The notes: a model not told the origin generated them from the letters alone. Counted from the stretch's first letter, positions 9,216 to 17,877 are shown. The stretch is DNA of 64,000 nt from Ruminococcus sp. (GCA_017961625.1 JAGCWY010000080.1:33097-97096); one strand, 5' to 3'. Numbers and translations are program-made.

Positions 9216-9333
9216 GAACCTGTATTCATGGACTGTGAAGGCTTTTTTATATGCAATATCACTAATCCCCGCCTTCACTGCGTTCGAGTACGGGTTCTTA
9301 TTCCTTAATTTTTTACCTCGGTTTGACCGAGGG
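9216..9333 (+). ncRNA. Structured 5' leader (long imperfect hairpin plus SD-proximal hairpin)
   Basis: GAACCTGTATTC (9216-9227) pairs with GAGTACGGGTTC (9286-9297), 12 bp including two G-U. Inside it GTGAAGGC (9235-9242) pairs with GCCTTCAC (9271-9278), with a 28-base apical loop. A second hairpin CCTCGG-TTTGA-CCGAGG ends just before the GGAACGGAGAG ribosome binding site. I cannot match it to a known riboswitch or small RNA class. Confidence 0.5.
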
Positions 9334-9347
9334 GAACGGAGAGTACC

Positions 9348-10811
9348 ATGAGTGAACCAACACCAACCGTATTAAGAGAGACCAAGATCGGTCAGAAGGG
9401 TTTTATCAAAGAGGACGTTATTACATACCTCGATGAGCTGAATTCAAAGATTGTTGCCCTTGAGGAAGAAAATAAGGCTTTGAAGGAAAAAGGCTCCCAG
9501 GCTGATCCTGAGGAGATCAGCAAATACAAGAGTCAGGTGGAGAACCTTCAGGAGAAACTCAATACCTCCAATAACGCTTTGAGAGCTGCAAAGAAGGAAA
9601 ACGAAGAGCTCCAGAATACGATAAACCAACTTAAGGCACAGGGCGGCGGACAGCAGGCTGCTGCTGCACTGGAGGCTGCGAAAAAGGAAATAGATACACT
9701 CAAAGATAAGCTCAAGGCTGCTGAGCAGAAGGCTGCTGCAGGCGCTGCAAATCCGCAGGCAAATGCACAGACAACTGCTGCTCTTGAAGCTGCAAAGAAG
9801 GAAATAGAGGATCTTAGAAACAGACTGAGAGCTTCTGAGCAGAAGGCTGCCGCAGGCGCTGCTGCTGGTGGAGCTGCTGACGGTGAGCTTGCAAAGGTAA
9901 AGCAGGAGCTCGCTAAGATTACCGATGAACTCAACGCCAAGAAGAAGGAAATCACTGATATTACAGGCAAGCTCGATGCCAAGACTAAGGAGGTAGCTGA
10001 CGCTACCGCTGCTAAGGACGCTGAGATTAAAAAGCTCAGCGACGAGATTGCTGACCTTAAAGAGAATGCAACTCCTACATTCGATATGGGCGCTCTCTTT
10101 ACAGAGGCTCAGAAGAATGTTGCTCAGATCCAGAACAAGGCTAAGAGAGACGCTGAGGCAGTTACCAAAGAAGCAAACGACAAGGCTGCTCAAGTTCTTA
10201 AGGACGCTAATATTGAGGCTGAAAAGGCTGTTGCAAACGCAAATGTTGCTGCTGAAGCATGCATTAAGGAAGCCAATGATCAGGCTCGCAATACTGTCAA
10301 CGAGGCTAATTCACATGCTGACAAGGTTAATGCGATGTCAAAGACTGTACGCGAGATGCTCCTCACAGAGATTGAGAGCATCAACAGCAAGTTCACAGAT
10401 ATCGCCTCTGTACTCAATAACCTTACAGGACAGTGCTCAGGCAGGATGAACGACGCTCAGAATATAATAAACGAAGCCCGCAAGGCAGTAGATGTTCAGA
10501 AGAATGACGGCGTTGTAAAGAGGTCTGATCCTCCGAGAGCTGAATTCAAGCCTCTCAAGGCTCCTAAGGCTGATATCTCAGAGCTTCCCTCAGCAAAAGT
10601 GAACGAGGGCAAGTTGGATGACAGCTTCAACAGAAACAATAACAACAATAACAATAATAAGCCGGCACAGCCTAGCGCTAATCAGTCTAACGTTCAGAAC
10701 CAGCAGAATAAGACCGTTCAGAACGGCAGCAAGAGCGCAAACTTCAATTTTGATATGGCTGAGCTTCTTAAGGCTGCTGAGGAAGAGGCTGCCAAGGAAG
10801 GCGAAAACTAA
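9348..10811 (+). CDS. DivIVA-like coiled-coil protein with Asn-rich linker
   Basis: 487 residues. The N-terminus (GQKGFIKEDVITYLDELNSKI) resembles the membrane-binding DivIVA/GpsB domain. It is followed by a long Ala/Glu/Lys coiled coil (about 35-390) with two near-duplicate blocks ending ASEQKAAAGAA or AAEQKAAAGAA. Then come a basic/acidic segment, a poly-Asn run (near residue 430) and a short terminal motif FNFDMAELLKAAEEEA. DivIVA proteins recruit partners to poles and septa; that role is inferred from the N-terminus only. The repeated Ala-rich segments could also suggest an H1-like or filament protein. It has its own promoter and a structured leader. Confidence 0.65.
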   Translation: MSEPTPTVLRETKIGQKGFIKEDVITYLDELNSKIVALEEENKALKEKGSQADPEEISKYKSQVENLQEKLNTSNNALRAAKKENEELQNTINQLKAQGGGQQAAAALEAAKKEIDTLKDKLKAAEQKAAAGAANPQANAQTTAALEAAKKEIEDLRNRLRASEQKAAAGAAAGGAADGELAKVKQELAKITDELNAKKKEITDITGKLDAKTKEVADATAAKDAEIKKLSDEIADLKENATPTFDMGALFTEAQKNVAQIQNKAKRDAEAVTKEANDKAAQVLKDANIEAEKAVANANVAAEACIKEANDQARNTVNEANSHADKVNAMSKTVREMLLTEIESINSKFTDIASVLNNLTGQCSGRMNDAQNIINEARKAVDVQKNDGVVKRSDPPRAEFKPLKAPKADISELPSAKVNEGKLDDSFNRNNNNNNNNKPAQPSANQSNVQNQQNKTVQNGSKSANFNFDMAELLKAAEEEAAKEGEN

Positions 10812-10820
10812 GAGAGAACG

Positions 10821-10851
10821 ATCCATCCTCCGGCTCGTCCGGGGGATGGAT
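10821..10851 (+). other. Stable intercistronic hairpin
   Basis: ATCCATCCTCCGG / CCGGGGGATGGAT, 13 bp with one G-U pair and a 5-base loop. It is not followed by a T-run on either strand, so it is more likely an mRNA stability or processing element between the DivIVA-like gene and the sigma factor gene than a terminator. Confidence 0.6.
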
Positions 10852-10886
10852 AATAAAAATAGATTATCGGATATGCAGATTGCTGG

Positions 10887-11486
10887 GTGGATATCTTGCT
10901 TGATTTAGATTTCAATTTGAATGAACTTAACGCAAAACCGGATGAGGAGCTTGCCGTTCTCGGCAAGACAGACAAAACAGCTGCCGCTGTGCTTATCTCC
11001 CGTTTTTCAAGGCTTATTTTTATTAAATCGGAAATTTACGCAAACTCCGAGACCGACAGTGATGACCTGCATCAGGAGGGCATGATCAGCCTACTTAAGG
11101 CTATTGAGACCTTCAATCCCTACAAAGGCGTGAAATTCTCGACGTATGCCGAGGTTTGTATCGTCAACCGCATGAGGAGTCTATCAAAAAAGTCTGTGAG
11201 AGAACAGAGCTTTGCTGAAAGAGTCGGGGAGGAAGAGGCTGCTGACGTGCTGTCTGTGGAGGAAACTCCGGAAAGTATATATTTTTATAAGGAATTCTTT
11301 TCCGAGCTGTGGAAGGATATATGTTCCGTCCTTTCTCTTACCGAGTTGAACGTACTTACGCTCTGCGTACAGGGACTGAGTTATAAGAGCACTGCGGAAA
11401 AGCTAGGGATGACTGAGAAATCAGTGGATAACGCAATGCAGCGTGCAAGAAGAAAAATCCGCGCGCTCATGCATGATACAAATTGA
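10887..11486 (+). CDS. RNA polymerase sigma factor, sigma-70 family (SigH-like)
   Basis: 199 residues with region 2 (DLHQEGMISLLKAIETFNPYKGVKFSTYA, the core-binding and -10 recognition part). Region 4 has a helix-turn-helix (YKSTAEKLGMTEKSVDNAMQRARRKI). Region 3 is lacking, as in SigH and ECF-like factors; the region 2 wording and length are nearer SigH than ECF. The start is uncertain: GTG 10887 or TTG 10896, with GGTGG as a weak ribosome binding site; no ATG fits. It follows the DivIVA-like gene with only a hairpin between. No anti-sigma gene is next to it. Confidence 0.85.
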   Translation: MDILLDLDFNLNELNAKPDEELAVLGKTDKTAAAVLISRFSRLIFIKSEIYANSETDSDDLHQEGMISLLKAIETFNPYKGVKFSTYAEVCIVNRMRSLSKKSVREQSFAERVGEEEAADVLSVEETPESIYFYKEFFSELWKDICSVLSLTELNVLTLCVQGLSYKSTAEKLGMTEKSVDNAMQRARRKIRALMHDTN

Positions 11487-11490
11487 ATAT

Positions 11491-11557
11491 GACCGTGTAG
11501 CTCAAGGCAGAAGAGCGTTGTTTAACAAAGATGTGGGTGGAAATCCAACCGTGGTCG
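11491..11557 (+). ncRNA. tRNA-like element in the leader of the zinc-ribbon gene
   Basis: Bases 11491-11497 (GACCGTG) pair with 11550-11556 (CGTGGTC) as a 7-bp acceptor-like stem with two G-U pairs. TA follows at the U8/A9 position. A 4-bp D-stem GCTC/GAGC encloses AAGGCAGAA, which keeps A14, GG18-19 and A21. A T-arm-like hairpin (11533-11549) has one mismatch. The segment where the anticodon arm should be is about 7 bases too short (GTTGTTTAACAAAGAT), with no 7-base anticodon loop. It is therefore not an ordinary tRNA. There is no encoded CCA. Confidence 0.55.
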
Positions 11558-11583
11558 AAAATAATTAAGCGAGGTATTGTACT

Positions 11584-11859
11584 ATGTACGAAGACAAGAC
11601 ATTAGTTTGCAAGGATTGCGGAAACGAATTCATTTTCTCCGCAGGCGAGCAGGAATTTTATGCAGAGAAGGGTTTCGTTAACGAACCGCAGAGATGCAAA
11701 TCATGTCGTGACGCAAGAAAGAACGCAGGCAAGGCTGAGCGTGTGATGTATACAGCTGTTTGCGCTTCATGCGGCGGCGAAGCAAAGGTTCCCTTCGAGC
11801 CGAAGGAAGGAAGAGCTGTATATTGCAGCGATTGCTTCGCAAAGATGAACGAGGCATAA
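11584..11859 (+). CDS. Small zinc-ribbon protein
   Basis: 91 residues with four CxxC pairs: CKDCGN, CKSCRD, CASCGG and CSDCF. This gives two predicted zinc ribbons, the first like the 'probable zinc-ribbon' family that begins DKTLVCKDCG, the second ending in VPFEPKEGRAVYCSDCF. Function is unknown; such proteins are abundant in Clostridia and may bind nucleic acid or ribosomes. The ribosome binding site is GAGG at 11571. The tRNA-like element ends about 27 bases before the start codon. Confidence 0.85.
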   Translation: MYEDKTLVCKDCGNEFIFSAGEQEFYAEKGFVNEPQRCKSCRDARKNAGKAERVMYTAVCASCGGEAKVPFEPKEGRAVYCSDCFAKMNEA

Positions 11860-11872
11860 TTAATGAGACCGA

Positions 11873-11906
11873 AAGCACAGTCGGAAACGGCTGTGCTTGG
11901 TTTTGT
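11873..11906 (+). terminator. Terminator after the zinc-ribbon gene
   Basis: AAGCACAG-TCG / CGG-CTGTGCTT closed by a GAAA tetraloop (one T-G pair), followed by GGTTTTGTTT. Confidence 0.75.
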
Positions 11907-11958
11907 TTATGCGTACTGCTGTGCAGTGCGCTATTTTTAGTATAGATGAGGTGCAGCA

Positions 11959-13419
11959 ATGCTTGATAACAGATTGAAAAAGATTGCAGAGCTTGTGAGC
12001 GGAGAGGGGATTGCCGTAGATGTAGGCACAGACCACGCATACCTTGCAGCTGAGCTGATAACCAGTGGAAAGTGCAGTAAGGTCATTGCCTCAGACGTGA
12101 AGGAGGGACCGCTTAGCTCTGCCCGAAGCACTGTAGAAAAATACGGTATTCAGGACAGTGTAGAGCTGATACTCTCTGACGGGCTTAAAAATGTGCCCCA
12201 TGAAGGCGTGTCGGATATTGTCATAGCCGGTATGGGTGGAGAAACTATTGCCGCAATAATTGAAGGTGCGGATATGGAAAGCTTCGGAAGTGAGGATATA
12301 CATTGGATACTTCAGCCTATGACAAAGCCAGAGGTGCTGAGAAAAAAGCTGAACGAATATGGTTTCATAGTATGGCAGGAGTACGCAGTAGAGGAGCCTG
12401 ACAAGCTCTACATTGTCATGGAAGCACAGTACAACCCATATATGCCGACAAGGATAACGGAAGCAGAAAGCATTCGCGGCTTTTTCGCGGAGGATGACCC
12501 TGTCGGAGAAAAATACAGGGAGAGAGAGGCGCAGAAGCTTGAAAAGATAAGCAGCTCTCTTGAAGGGGCAGATGACAGGTATGGAGCACAGCATTATGCC
12601 GCTCTTGCATGTAAGCTCAGGAACGGCATTGAGGGCGTAAAGATAAGCGATATAAAAGAGTATCTTGACAGCATTTATCCTTTTTCATTGCAGGAAAAGT
12701 GGGATAATTCTGGCTATCTTGTGGAGAGTGCGGTGCAGGAGTGTGAAAGGGTAGTACTGTCTCTTGATATAACAAACGATGTCGTCGATGAAGCCTTCCA
12801 TAAGGACGCGGAGCTGATAATCTCTCACCATCCCGTCATATTTGAACCGCGGAGGAGAATTACACGGAACGACCCTGTATACAAACTGATTGAAAGCGGT
12901 ATAGGGGCTTTATGTATGCATACCAATCTTGACATCGCAAAAGGCGGTACAAATGGCGTGATACTTGATAAGATGAGCAAGAGACTTAACGTCGACAGTG
13001 AGCCTGAGTTCTTTGAGGAGCTTGGTGAAGATAAGGGATTGGGGTGGATAATAAGCCTTAAAGAGGGCGTTGCCCTGAGGGAGCTTGCCGGTGTTTGCAA
13101 GGAGATCTTCGGGTGTGAATATGTTCGCACTACCCATGACAGCGGCACAGATATATCAAGGATAGCTTTATGCTCAGGTTCTGGTGGCTCTATGCTGGGG
13201 CTTGCGGCTGAAAAAGGCTGCGATGCTTTTATAACCGGTGATGTAAAGCATGATGTATGGATAGATGCTGCAAACTGCGGTATATCCCTACTTGATTGCG
13301 GCCACTTCCATACCGAGAACATTGCGCTCTTGGAGCTCCGTCGTGTCTTAGAAGAGCGCTTCCCACAGTTGGATATCGAGATAGCGGAATGCTCCACTGA
13401 TCCCTGCGAGTACGTCTGA
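11959..13419 (+). CDS. Fusion of tRNA m1A22 methyltransferase TrmK and Nif3-like metal protein
   Basis: 486 residues. Residues 1 to about 225 are TrmK-like: the SAM motif is VDVGTDHAYLAAELI, then DGLKNVP and AGMGGETI, matching the enzyme that methylates A22 of tRNA. Residues from about 228 are a Nif3/YqfO-type protein, opening ISDIKEYLDSIYPFSLQEKWDN. Its metal ligands are visible in SHHPVIF, MHTNLD and CGHFHTEN. In Bacillus these are two adjacent genes; here they are one frame with no stop or internal start signal that I can see. Upstream spacing suggests its own transcript; rlmA follows 8 bases later. Confidence 0.9.
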   Translation: MLDNRLKKIAELVSGEGIAVDVGTDHAYLAAELITSGKCSKVIASDVKEGPLSSARSTVEKYGIQDSVELILSDGLKNVPHEGVSDIVIAGMGGETIAAIIEGADMESFGSEDIHWILQPMTKPEVLRKKLNEYGFIVWQEYAVEEPDKLYIVMEAQYNPYMPTRITEAESIRGFFAEDDPVGEKYREREAQKLEKISSSLEGADDRYGAQHYAALACKLRNGIEGVKISDIKEYLDSIYPFSLQEKWDNSGYLVESAVQECERVVLSLDITNDVVDEAFHKDAELIISHHPVIFEPRRRITRNDPVYKLIESGIGALCMHTNLDIAKGGTNGVILDKMSKRLNVDSEPEFFEELGEDKGLGWIISLKEGVALRELAGVCKEIFGCEYVRTTHDSGTDISRIALCSGSGGSMLGLAAEKGCDAFITGDVKHDVWIDAANCGISLLDCGHFHTENIALLELRRVLEERFPQLDIEIAECSTDPCEYV

Positions 13420-13427
13420 GGTGAGCC

Positions 13428-14246
13428 ATGAGTATATTTATATGTCCAGTTTGTGGCGAAAAACTCGAGAAATCGGGAAATACATACTTATGCTCCAAGC
13501 GTCACTGCTTTGACATGGCGAGGAGCGGTTACGTAAATCTGTTGCTTTCTAAGCATACTGGCAGTACAGTTCACGGCGACAACAAGCTCATGGTGCAGGC
13601 GAGAAGGAACTTCCTTGGCAAGGGCTACTATGAGCCGCTTTGTACAGCTCTTTGCGACGCGGTCAGCGAGAATATAAAAGGTGATACAATTCTTGACGCA
13701 GGCTGCGGTGAAGGATACTATACCACCGCAATAATTGGTAAGCTACATGAGCAAAATATTGCTGCAAAGGTGTACGGCATAGACATATCCAAGACAGCTG
13801 TGGAGTATACGGCAAAGCGTTGCCGGGAAGCAGAGCTAGCAGTCGCCAGCGTTTTTCATATCCCTGTTGGTGACAGCAGCTGCGATATGCTTGTTACATT
13901 TTTTGCTCCATATTGTGGTGAGGAGTTCAGGAGAGTACTGAAAGATAAGGGCGTTATGATAATGGCTATACCCTCAGAAAATCACCTGTGGGAGCTGAAA
14001 AAAGTGGTGTATGACACACCCTATAAAAATGAGGTCAGACCTTATGATCTAGATGGCTTCAGGCTGGAAAAGAAGCAGAGGATAACTTATGATATAAGCC
14101 TCGATTCACAGCAGGATATAGACGCCTTATTCTCCATGACGCCCTACTATTACCGCACCGGTAGGGAGCAGCAGAAGCGCCTTGCACATATCGGCAGTCT
14201 TTGCACTAAAGCTGACTTTGAATTGCTGTTATACCGCAAATTTTGA
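13428..14246 (+). CDS. rlmA: 23S rRNA (guanine-N1)-methyltransferase, RlmA family
   Basis: 272 residues. The N-terminal zinc site is CPVCGEKL...CSKRHCFD, then the family signature DMARSGYVNLLL. SAM-binding motif I is LDAGCGEGYYT, followed by GIDISKTAVEYTAKR. It methylates a G in helix 35 of 23S rRNA (G745 or G748 type; RlmAII methylation affects tylosin sensitivity in Gram-positives). I cannot tell the two types apart here. The gene is 8 bases after the TrmK-Nif3 gene, so it is probably cotranscribed with it. Confidence 0.88.
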   Translation: MSIFICPVCGEKLEKSGNTYLCSKRHCFDMARSGYVNLLLSKHTGSTVHGDNKLMVQARRNFLGKGYYEPLCTALCDAVSENIKGDTILDAGCGEGYYTTAIIGKLHEQNIAAKVYGIDISKTAVEYTAKRCREAELAVASVFHIPVGDSSCDMLVTFFAPYCGEEFRRVLKDKGVMIMAIPSENHLWELKKVVYDTPYKNEVRPYDLDGFRLEKKQRITYDISLDSQQDIDALFSMTPYYYRTGREQQKRLAHIGSLCTKADFELLLYRKF

Positions 14247-14305
14247 TTAGAATAAAACCGCACATATATGTTATAATATAATAGGAAGAATGTGTGCGGT
14301 TCTGA

Positions 14306-14347
14306 GAACGCAGCAACCGTGGAAACATGGCACTGCGTTCATTTTTG
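14306..14347 (+). terminator. Hairpin with T-run in the rqcH leader (terminator or attenuator)
   Basis: GAACGCAG (14306-14313) pairs with CTGCGTTC (14333-14340) and encloses CCGTG-GAAA-CATGG; ATTTTTG follows. An extended -10 (TGTTATAAT, hexamer 14272-14277) lies just upstream, so transcripts starting near 14284 would meet this hairpin before the rqcH start at 14365. Confidence 0.6.
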
Positions 14348-14364
14348 TGAAAAGGAATGATTCT

Positions 14365-16113
14365 ATGGCTCTTGACGGAGCTTTCTTGTATGCGGTAAGA
14401 AACGAGCTCCTGCCGCTTATCGGAGGAAGAGTCGAAAAAATACATCAGCCCTCTCGTGAAGAGGTAATAATATCAGTGCGTACAAGAAATGGAAGCAAAA
14501 AGCTCTATATTTCCGCGAACGCTGGCAGCGCAAGAGTACATATAACTGAAAACACGGTGGATAATCCGCAGACCCCCCCTATGTTTTGTATGCTGCTCAG
14601 AAAGAGGCTCGGCAGTGGAAAGCTCATTGATATTAGGCAGGACGGTTTGGAAAGGATTCTCTTTCTTGACTTTGAGTGCATTAACGAGCTCGGGGATGTG
14701 GTTACAGTGACACTTGCCTGTGAGATAATGGGGCGTTGTTCAAACCTTGTAATGATATGTGACGAAAAAGTAGTTGACAGTATAAAGCGTGTTGATGAGG
14801 ATATGTCACGTGAGAGACTGGTGCTTCCCGGCATGAAGTACACCATGCCCCCTAGGGATGATAGGCTGAATTTCCTTGTCGCCGAGCCGGAGGAGATAAA
14901 GGAAAGACTTCTTGGCACAGAGTCAAAGGAGCTCTCAAAAGCGCTTATCAGGGTATTTGAAGGCATTTCTCCTATACTTGCAAGGGAATGGGCGTTCTTT
15001 GCAGGAAGGGGAGCACATATAGAAAGCGGTAGCATAAGCTGTGATCAACTAGACAGACTGCTTTTTGCGGTAAAGCGCTCACGAGAACAGCTCGTTAGTG
15101 GAGAGTGTTGCTTCTCTGCGGTGAGTGATAAGGAGGGACAGCTTAAAGATTTCTCCTTTATACGCCTTTCGCAGTTCGGTACGCTCATGTACACAAAGGA
15201 GCTTGGCAGCGCCTCGGAGTTACTGGATTATTTCTATTTCGAGCGCGATAGGGCTGCTCGTACAAAGCAGCGTGCCAACGATCTCTTCAAGTTGCTAATG
15301 AACCTTACCGAAAGGACGTCAAGGCGTATCGCTGCACAGCAGGAGGAGCTTACAGCTTGTGCCGACAAGGACAGAGCAAAGCTCTGCGGTGATTTAATAT
15401 CTGCAAATATGTACCGTATACAGAAGGGTGACAGTAGCACTACAGTTGAAAATTTCTATGAGGAGAGCTGTCCGCAGATAGTGATACCTCTCGACGTGAG
15501 AAAAACTCCTGCGCAGAATGCGCAGTACTATTACAGCGAATACAAAAAGTCGGTAACGGCAGAGGAAAAGCTTGCCGTTCAGATACAGAAGGGCGAGGAG
15601 GAGTTGCAATACCTTGAAAGTGTTTTTGACTCGCTCACAAGAGCTTCCTCCGAGAATGACATAATCCAGCTTCGTCTGGAGCTCCGGGAACAGGGATATG
15701 TGAAGTACGCAGGCGGCAAGGCTAAGCCTCCGAAGGCGTTGCCCCCACTGGAGTACAAATCTAGTGACGGATTTACCATACTCGTAGGACGCAACAATAA
15801 GCAGAATGACCAGCTGAGCCTGAAGTTTGCCGAAAAGTCGGACATATGGCTCCATACTCAGCTTATAACGGGTTCCCATGTGCTGATACTCGCAGACGGA
15901 GCCGTGCCTCCTGACAAGACCATTGAGGAGGCTGCGGTGATAGCGGCTGTGAACAGCAGCGGCAGAAATTCTGGACTTGTTCCAGTGGATTATTGCCTTG
16001 CAAAATTTGTCAGGAAGCCTGCCGGTGCAAAGCCGGGCAAAGTCATTTTTACTAATTACAAAACTGCCTTCGTCAAGCCTGACGCCGAGCTTGAACAGAG
16101 TCTGAGGGTGTGA
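14365..16113 (+). CDS. rqcH: Ribosome-associated quality control protein RqcH (NFACT family)
   Basis: 582 residues. RqcH binds split 50S subunits carrying peptidyl-tRNA and adds C-terminal Ala tails that mark stalled chains for degradation. The N-terminal NFACT-N domain starts MALDGAFLYAVRNEL and includes PPMFCMLLRKRL. A coiled coil lies in the middle, and the NFACT-R region has DGFTILVGRNNKQND and DIWLHTQLITGSHV near the C-terminus. Older annotation calls it fibronectin-binding protein FbpA. ATG 14365 is chosen because AAAGGA is upstream and homologues begin here; the longer frame from 14290 runs through the hairpin. Confidence 0.93.
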   Translation: MALDGAFLYAVRNELLPLIGGRVEKIHQPSREEVIISVRTRNGSKKLYISANAGSARVHITENTVDNPQTPPMFCMLLRKRLGSGKLIDIRQDGLERILFLDFECINELGDVVTVTLACEIMGRCSNLVMICDEKVVDSIKRVDEDMSRERLVLPGMKYTMPPRDDRLNFLVAEPEEIKERLLGTESKELSKALIRVFEGISPILAREWAFFAGRGAHIESGSISCDQLDRLLFAVKRSREQLVSGECCFSAVSDKEGQLKDFSFIRLSQFGTLMYTKELGSASELLDYFYFERDRAARTKQRANDLFKLLMNLTERTSRRIAAQQEELTACADKDRAKLCGDLISANMYRIQKGDSSTTVENFYEESCPQIVIPLDVRKTPAQNAQYYYSEYKKSVTAEEKLAVQIQKGEEELQYLESVFDSLTRASSENDIIQLRLELREQGYVKYAGGKAKPPKALPPLEYKSSDGFTILVGRNNKQNDQLSLKFAEKSDIWLHTQLITGSHVLILADGAVPPDKTIEEAAVIAAVNSSGRNSGLVPVDYCLAKFVRKPAGAKPGKVIFTNYKTAFVKPDAELEQSLRV

Positions 16114-16114
16114 C

Positions 16115-16636
16115 ATGGGCAGGAGAATAAACGCGGACTTCTTTCATCGTGACGTGCTGGAAGTAGCTCCTGACCTTGTAGGCAAGATACTAGTGCACAG
16201 AATGCCTGATGGTACGGAGCTGCGGGAGCGCATCGCAGAAACAGAGGCTTACCGCGGAGAAGAGGACAAGGGTTGCCATGCTTCAAAGGGCAGGACGAAG
16301 CGCACAGAACTCCTTTATGGTAGGAGTGGTGTGATATATGTCTACCTTTGCTACGGTATGCACTGGCTGATGAACGTCATAACCGGCGACACAGATCAGC
16401 CTCAGGGAGTTCTCCTCAGAGCAGGGGAACGGTACGACGGTCCTGCGAAGCTCACAAAAAATATGAAAATAGACGGGAGTTTCAACGGAAAGTCTCTCCT
16501 CGGGAATGAGGAGATATGGTTCGAGGACGACGGGGCTCGTCCCATTATCAGAACAGCGCCGCGAGTTGGCATCGACTACGCAGGAGATCACTGGAAGGCG
16601 ATCGAATGGCGCTTTATAAGCGGCGGAGAGTACTGA
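16115..16636 (+). CDS. DNA-3-methyladenine glycosylase (AAG/MPG family)
   Basis: 173 residues. It excises alkylated purines in base-excision repair. The family core is visible: FFHRDVLEVAPDLVGKILV, the catalytic Glu region RIAETEAYRGEEDKGCHA, and GVIYVYLCYGMHWLMNV. RAGERYDGPAKLTK corresponds to the DNA-binding/product region. The start is one base after the rqcH stop, so translation is likely coupled. It is a little shorter than many homologues (about 190-200), mainly at the C-terminus. Confidence 0.93.
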   Translation: MGRRINADFFHRDVLEVAPDLVGKILVHRMPDGTELRERIAETEAYRGEEDKGCHASKGRTKRTELLYGRSGVIYVYLCYGMHWLMNVITGDTDQPQGVLLRAGERYDGPAKLTKNMKIDGSFNGKSLLGNEEIWFEDDGARPIIRTAPRVGIDYAGDHWKAIEWRFISGGEY

Positions 16637-17067
16637 TTCTCTGCGACTTTAGGCTGAGCCTGAAAAATAAAGACTGGCTCTCAGGCAGCTACTCTCCGGA
16701 GAACAGCTGTATTAATTGAGGAATATGGGCGAAAAAGCTGTAAACACTTTCATGAAAAGTGCTGTTATTATTGTGACATTTTATACTATTGGTCAAAAAT
16801 TGCTGTTTTATAACAAAACTATGCAATTTGTGTCATTTTTTTGACAGCATTAAAAAACACGAATATTATTTGAAAATTAACTCTAACACGAAAGGACGAA
16901 ATATCGCAGTAAAACGACATAAAAAGAACTAATATTCTCAAGAATGATGAATATTGAGTGAAAAAACTTACTTTAAGACTATTTTAAGGAAATAACGCTA
17001 TACTATAATCAAATGATACGAAAGGAGTGTGATCTCCGGGCAGTAAGGCGCTGTTGCGGAGGCGATA
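16637..17067 (+). other. AT-rich intergenic region before the VTC-domain gene
   Basis: No gene is visible. A -10-like TATACTATAAT lies at 16999-17009 without a convincing -35. The ribosome binding site GGAGG of the next gene (17058-17062) can pair with CTCCG at 17034-17038 in a hairpin, which might damp translation. Confidence 0.4.
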
Positions 17068-17877
17068 ATGGCAATTAATACATTCGCGCGTAAAGAAATC
17101 AAATTCCTCCTTAATATGGATCAGTATCACGGACTTATGGAGGTCATATCAGAGTACATGAACCCTGATAAGTTCTGCATAGGCGGAAAAGAGTATGGAA
17201 TCTACAATATCTACTACGACACACCAGACGATTATCTAATCAGAGAATCCCTTGCAAAGCCTTATTACAAGGAAAAAATCAGACTTCGCAGCTATTATTC
17301 ACCAGCTGCTCCTACTGATACAGTTTTTCTTGAGATAAAAAAGAAAATCGGCGGTATCGTAACTAAGAGAAGAGTTTCCATGACTCTTGAAGAGTCAGAT
17401 GCTTACTTCCGTGACCGCTCCAAGCCTGAATTTACAAAGTATATTACAAAGCAGGTCTTCGGAGAACTGGACGTATTTCTTGATAGCTACCCAATTGCTC
17501 CAAAGCAGTACATAAGCTATCAGAGAGAGGCTTTCTTCGGAAAGTACGATAACGATTTCAGACTTACATTTGACAGAAAGATCACCGAGCGCCGTTATGA
17601 TCTCGGACTTAACTACGAGAGCTACGGTAATTATATAATCGGTGCGGATCAGAGACTTATGGAGATAAAGGTCTCAAATGCCATTCCAGACTGGCTGGTA
17701 AACAAGCTCTCAGAGCTTCAGATTTACAAGACTAGCTTTTCGAAGTACGGAAGAGCTTACCAGAATTTCGTGAAGAGCCAGATAGAGGACGCGCAACTTG
17801 CTTCAGGCAAAAAGCATATCTATATATCGGGCATATCAATGGTAAATAATCATATTATGATGAACAGGAGCGTTTGA
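17068..17877 (+). CDS. VTC-domain (polyphosphate polymerase-like) protein
   Basis: 269 residues matching the VTC catalytic tunnel domain, which in yeast Vtc4 makes polyphosphate from ATP. Basic and acidic tunnel residues are visible: RKEIKFLL at the start, IYYDTPDD, KEKIRLRSYY, FLEIKKKIGGIVTKRR, and the late LMEIKVSNAIPDW. In bacteria such genes commonly sit beside a DUF4956 membrane protein, as here. The bacterial activity is inferred, not shown. Overlaps the next frame at its stop. Confidence 0.87.
   Translation: MAINTFARKEIKFLLNMDQYHGLMEVISEYMNPDKFCIGGKEYGIYNIYYDTPDDYLIRESLAKPYYKEKIRLRSYYSPAAPTDTVFLEIKKKIGGIVTKRRVSMTLEESDAYFRDRSKPEFTKYITKQVFGELDVFLDSYPIAPKQYISYQREAFFGKYDNDFRLTFDRKITERRYDLGLNYESYGNYIIGADQRLMEIKVSNAIPDWLVNKLSELQIYKTSFSKYGRAYQNFVKSQIEDAQLASGKKHIYISGISMVNNHIMMNRSV

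Noticed and set aside
10887..11486. ECF sigma factor
   Set aside because: Region 2 wording and the absence of an anti-sigma gene fit the SigH-like group better; ECF cannot be fully excluded.
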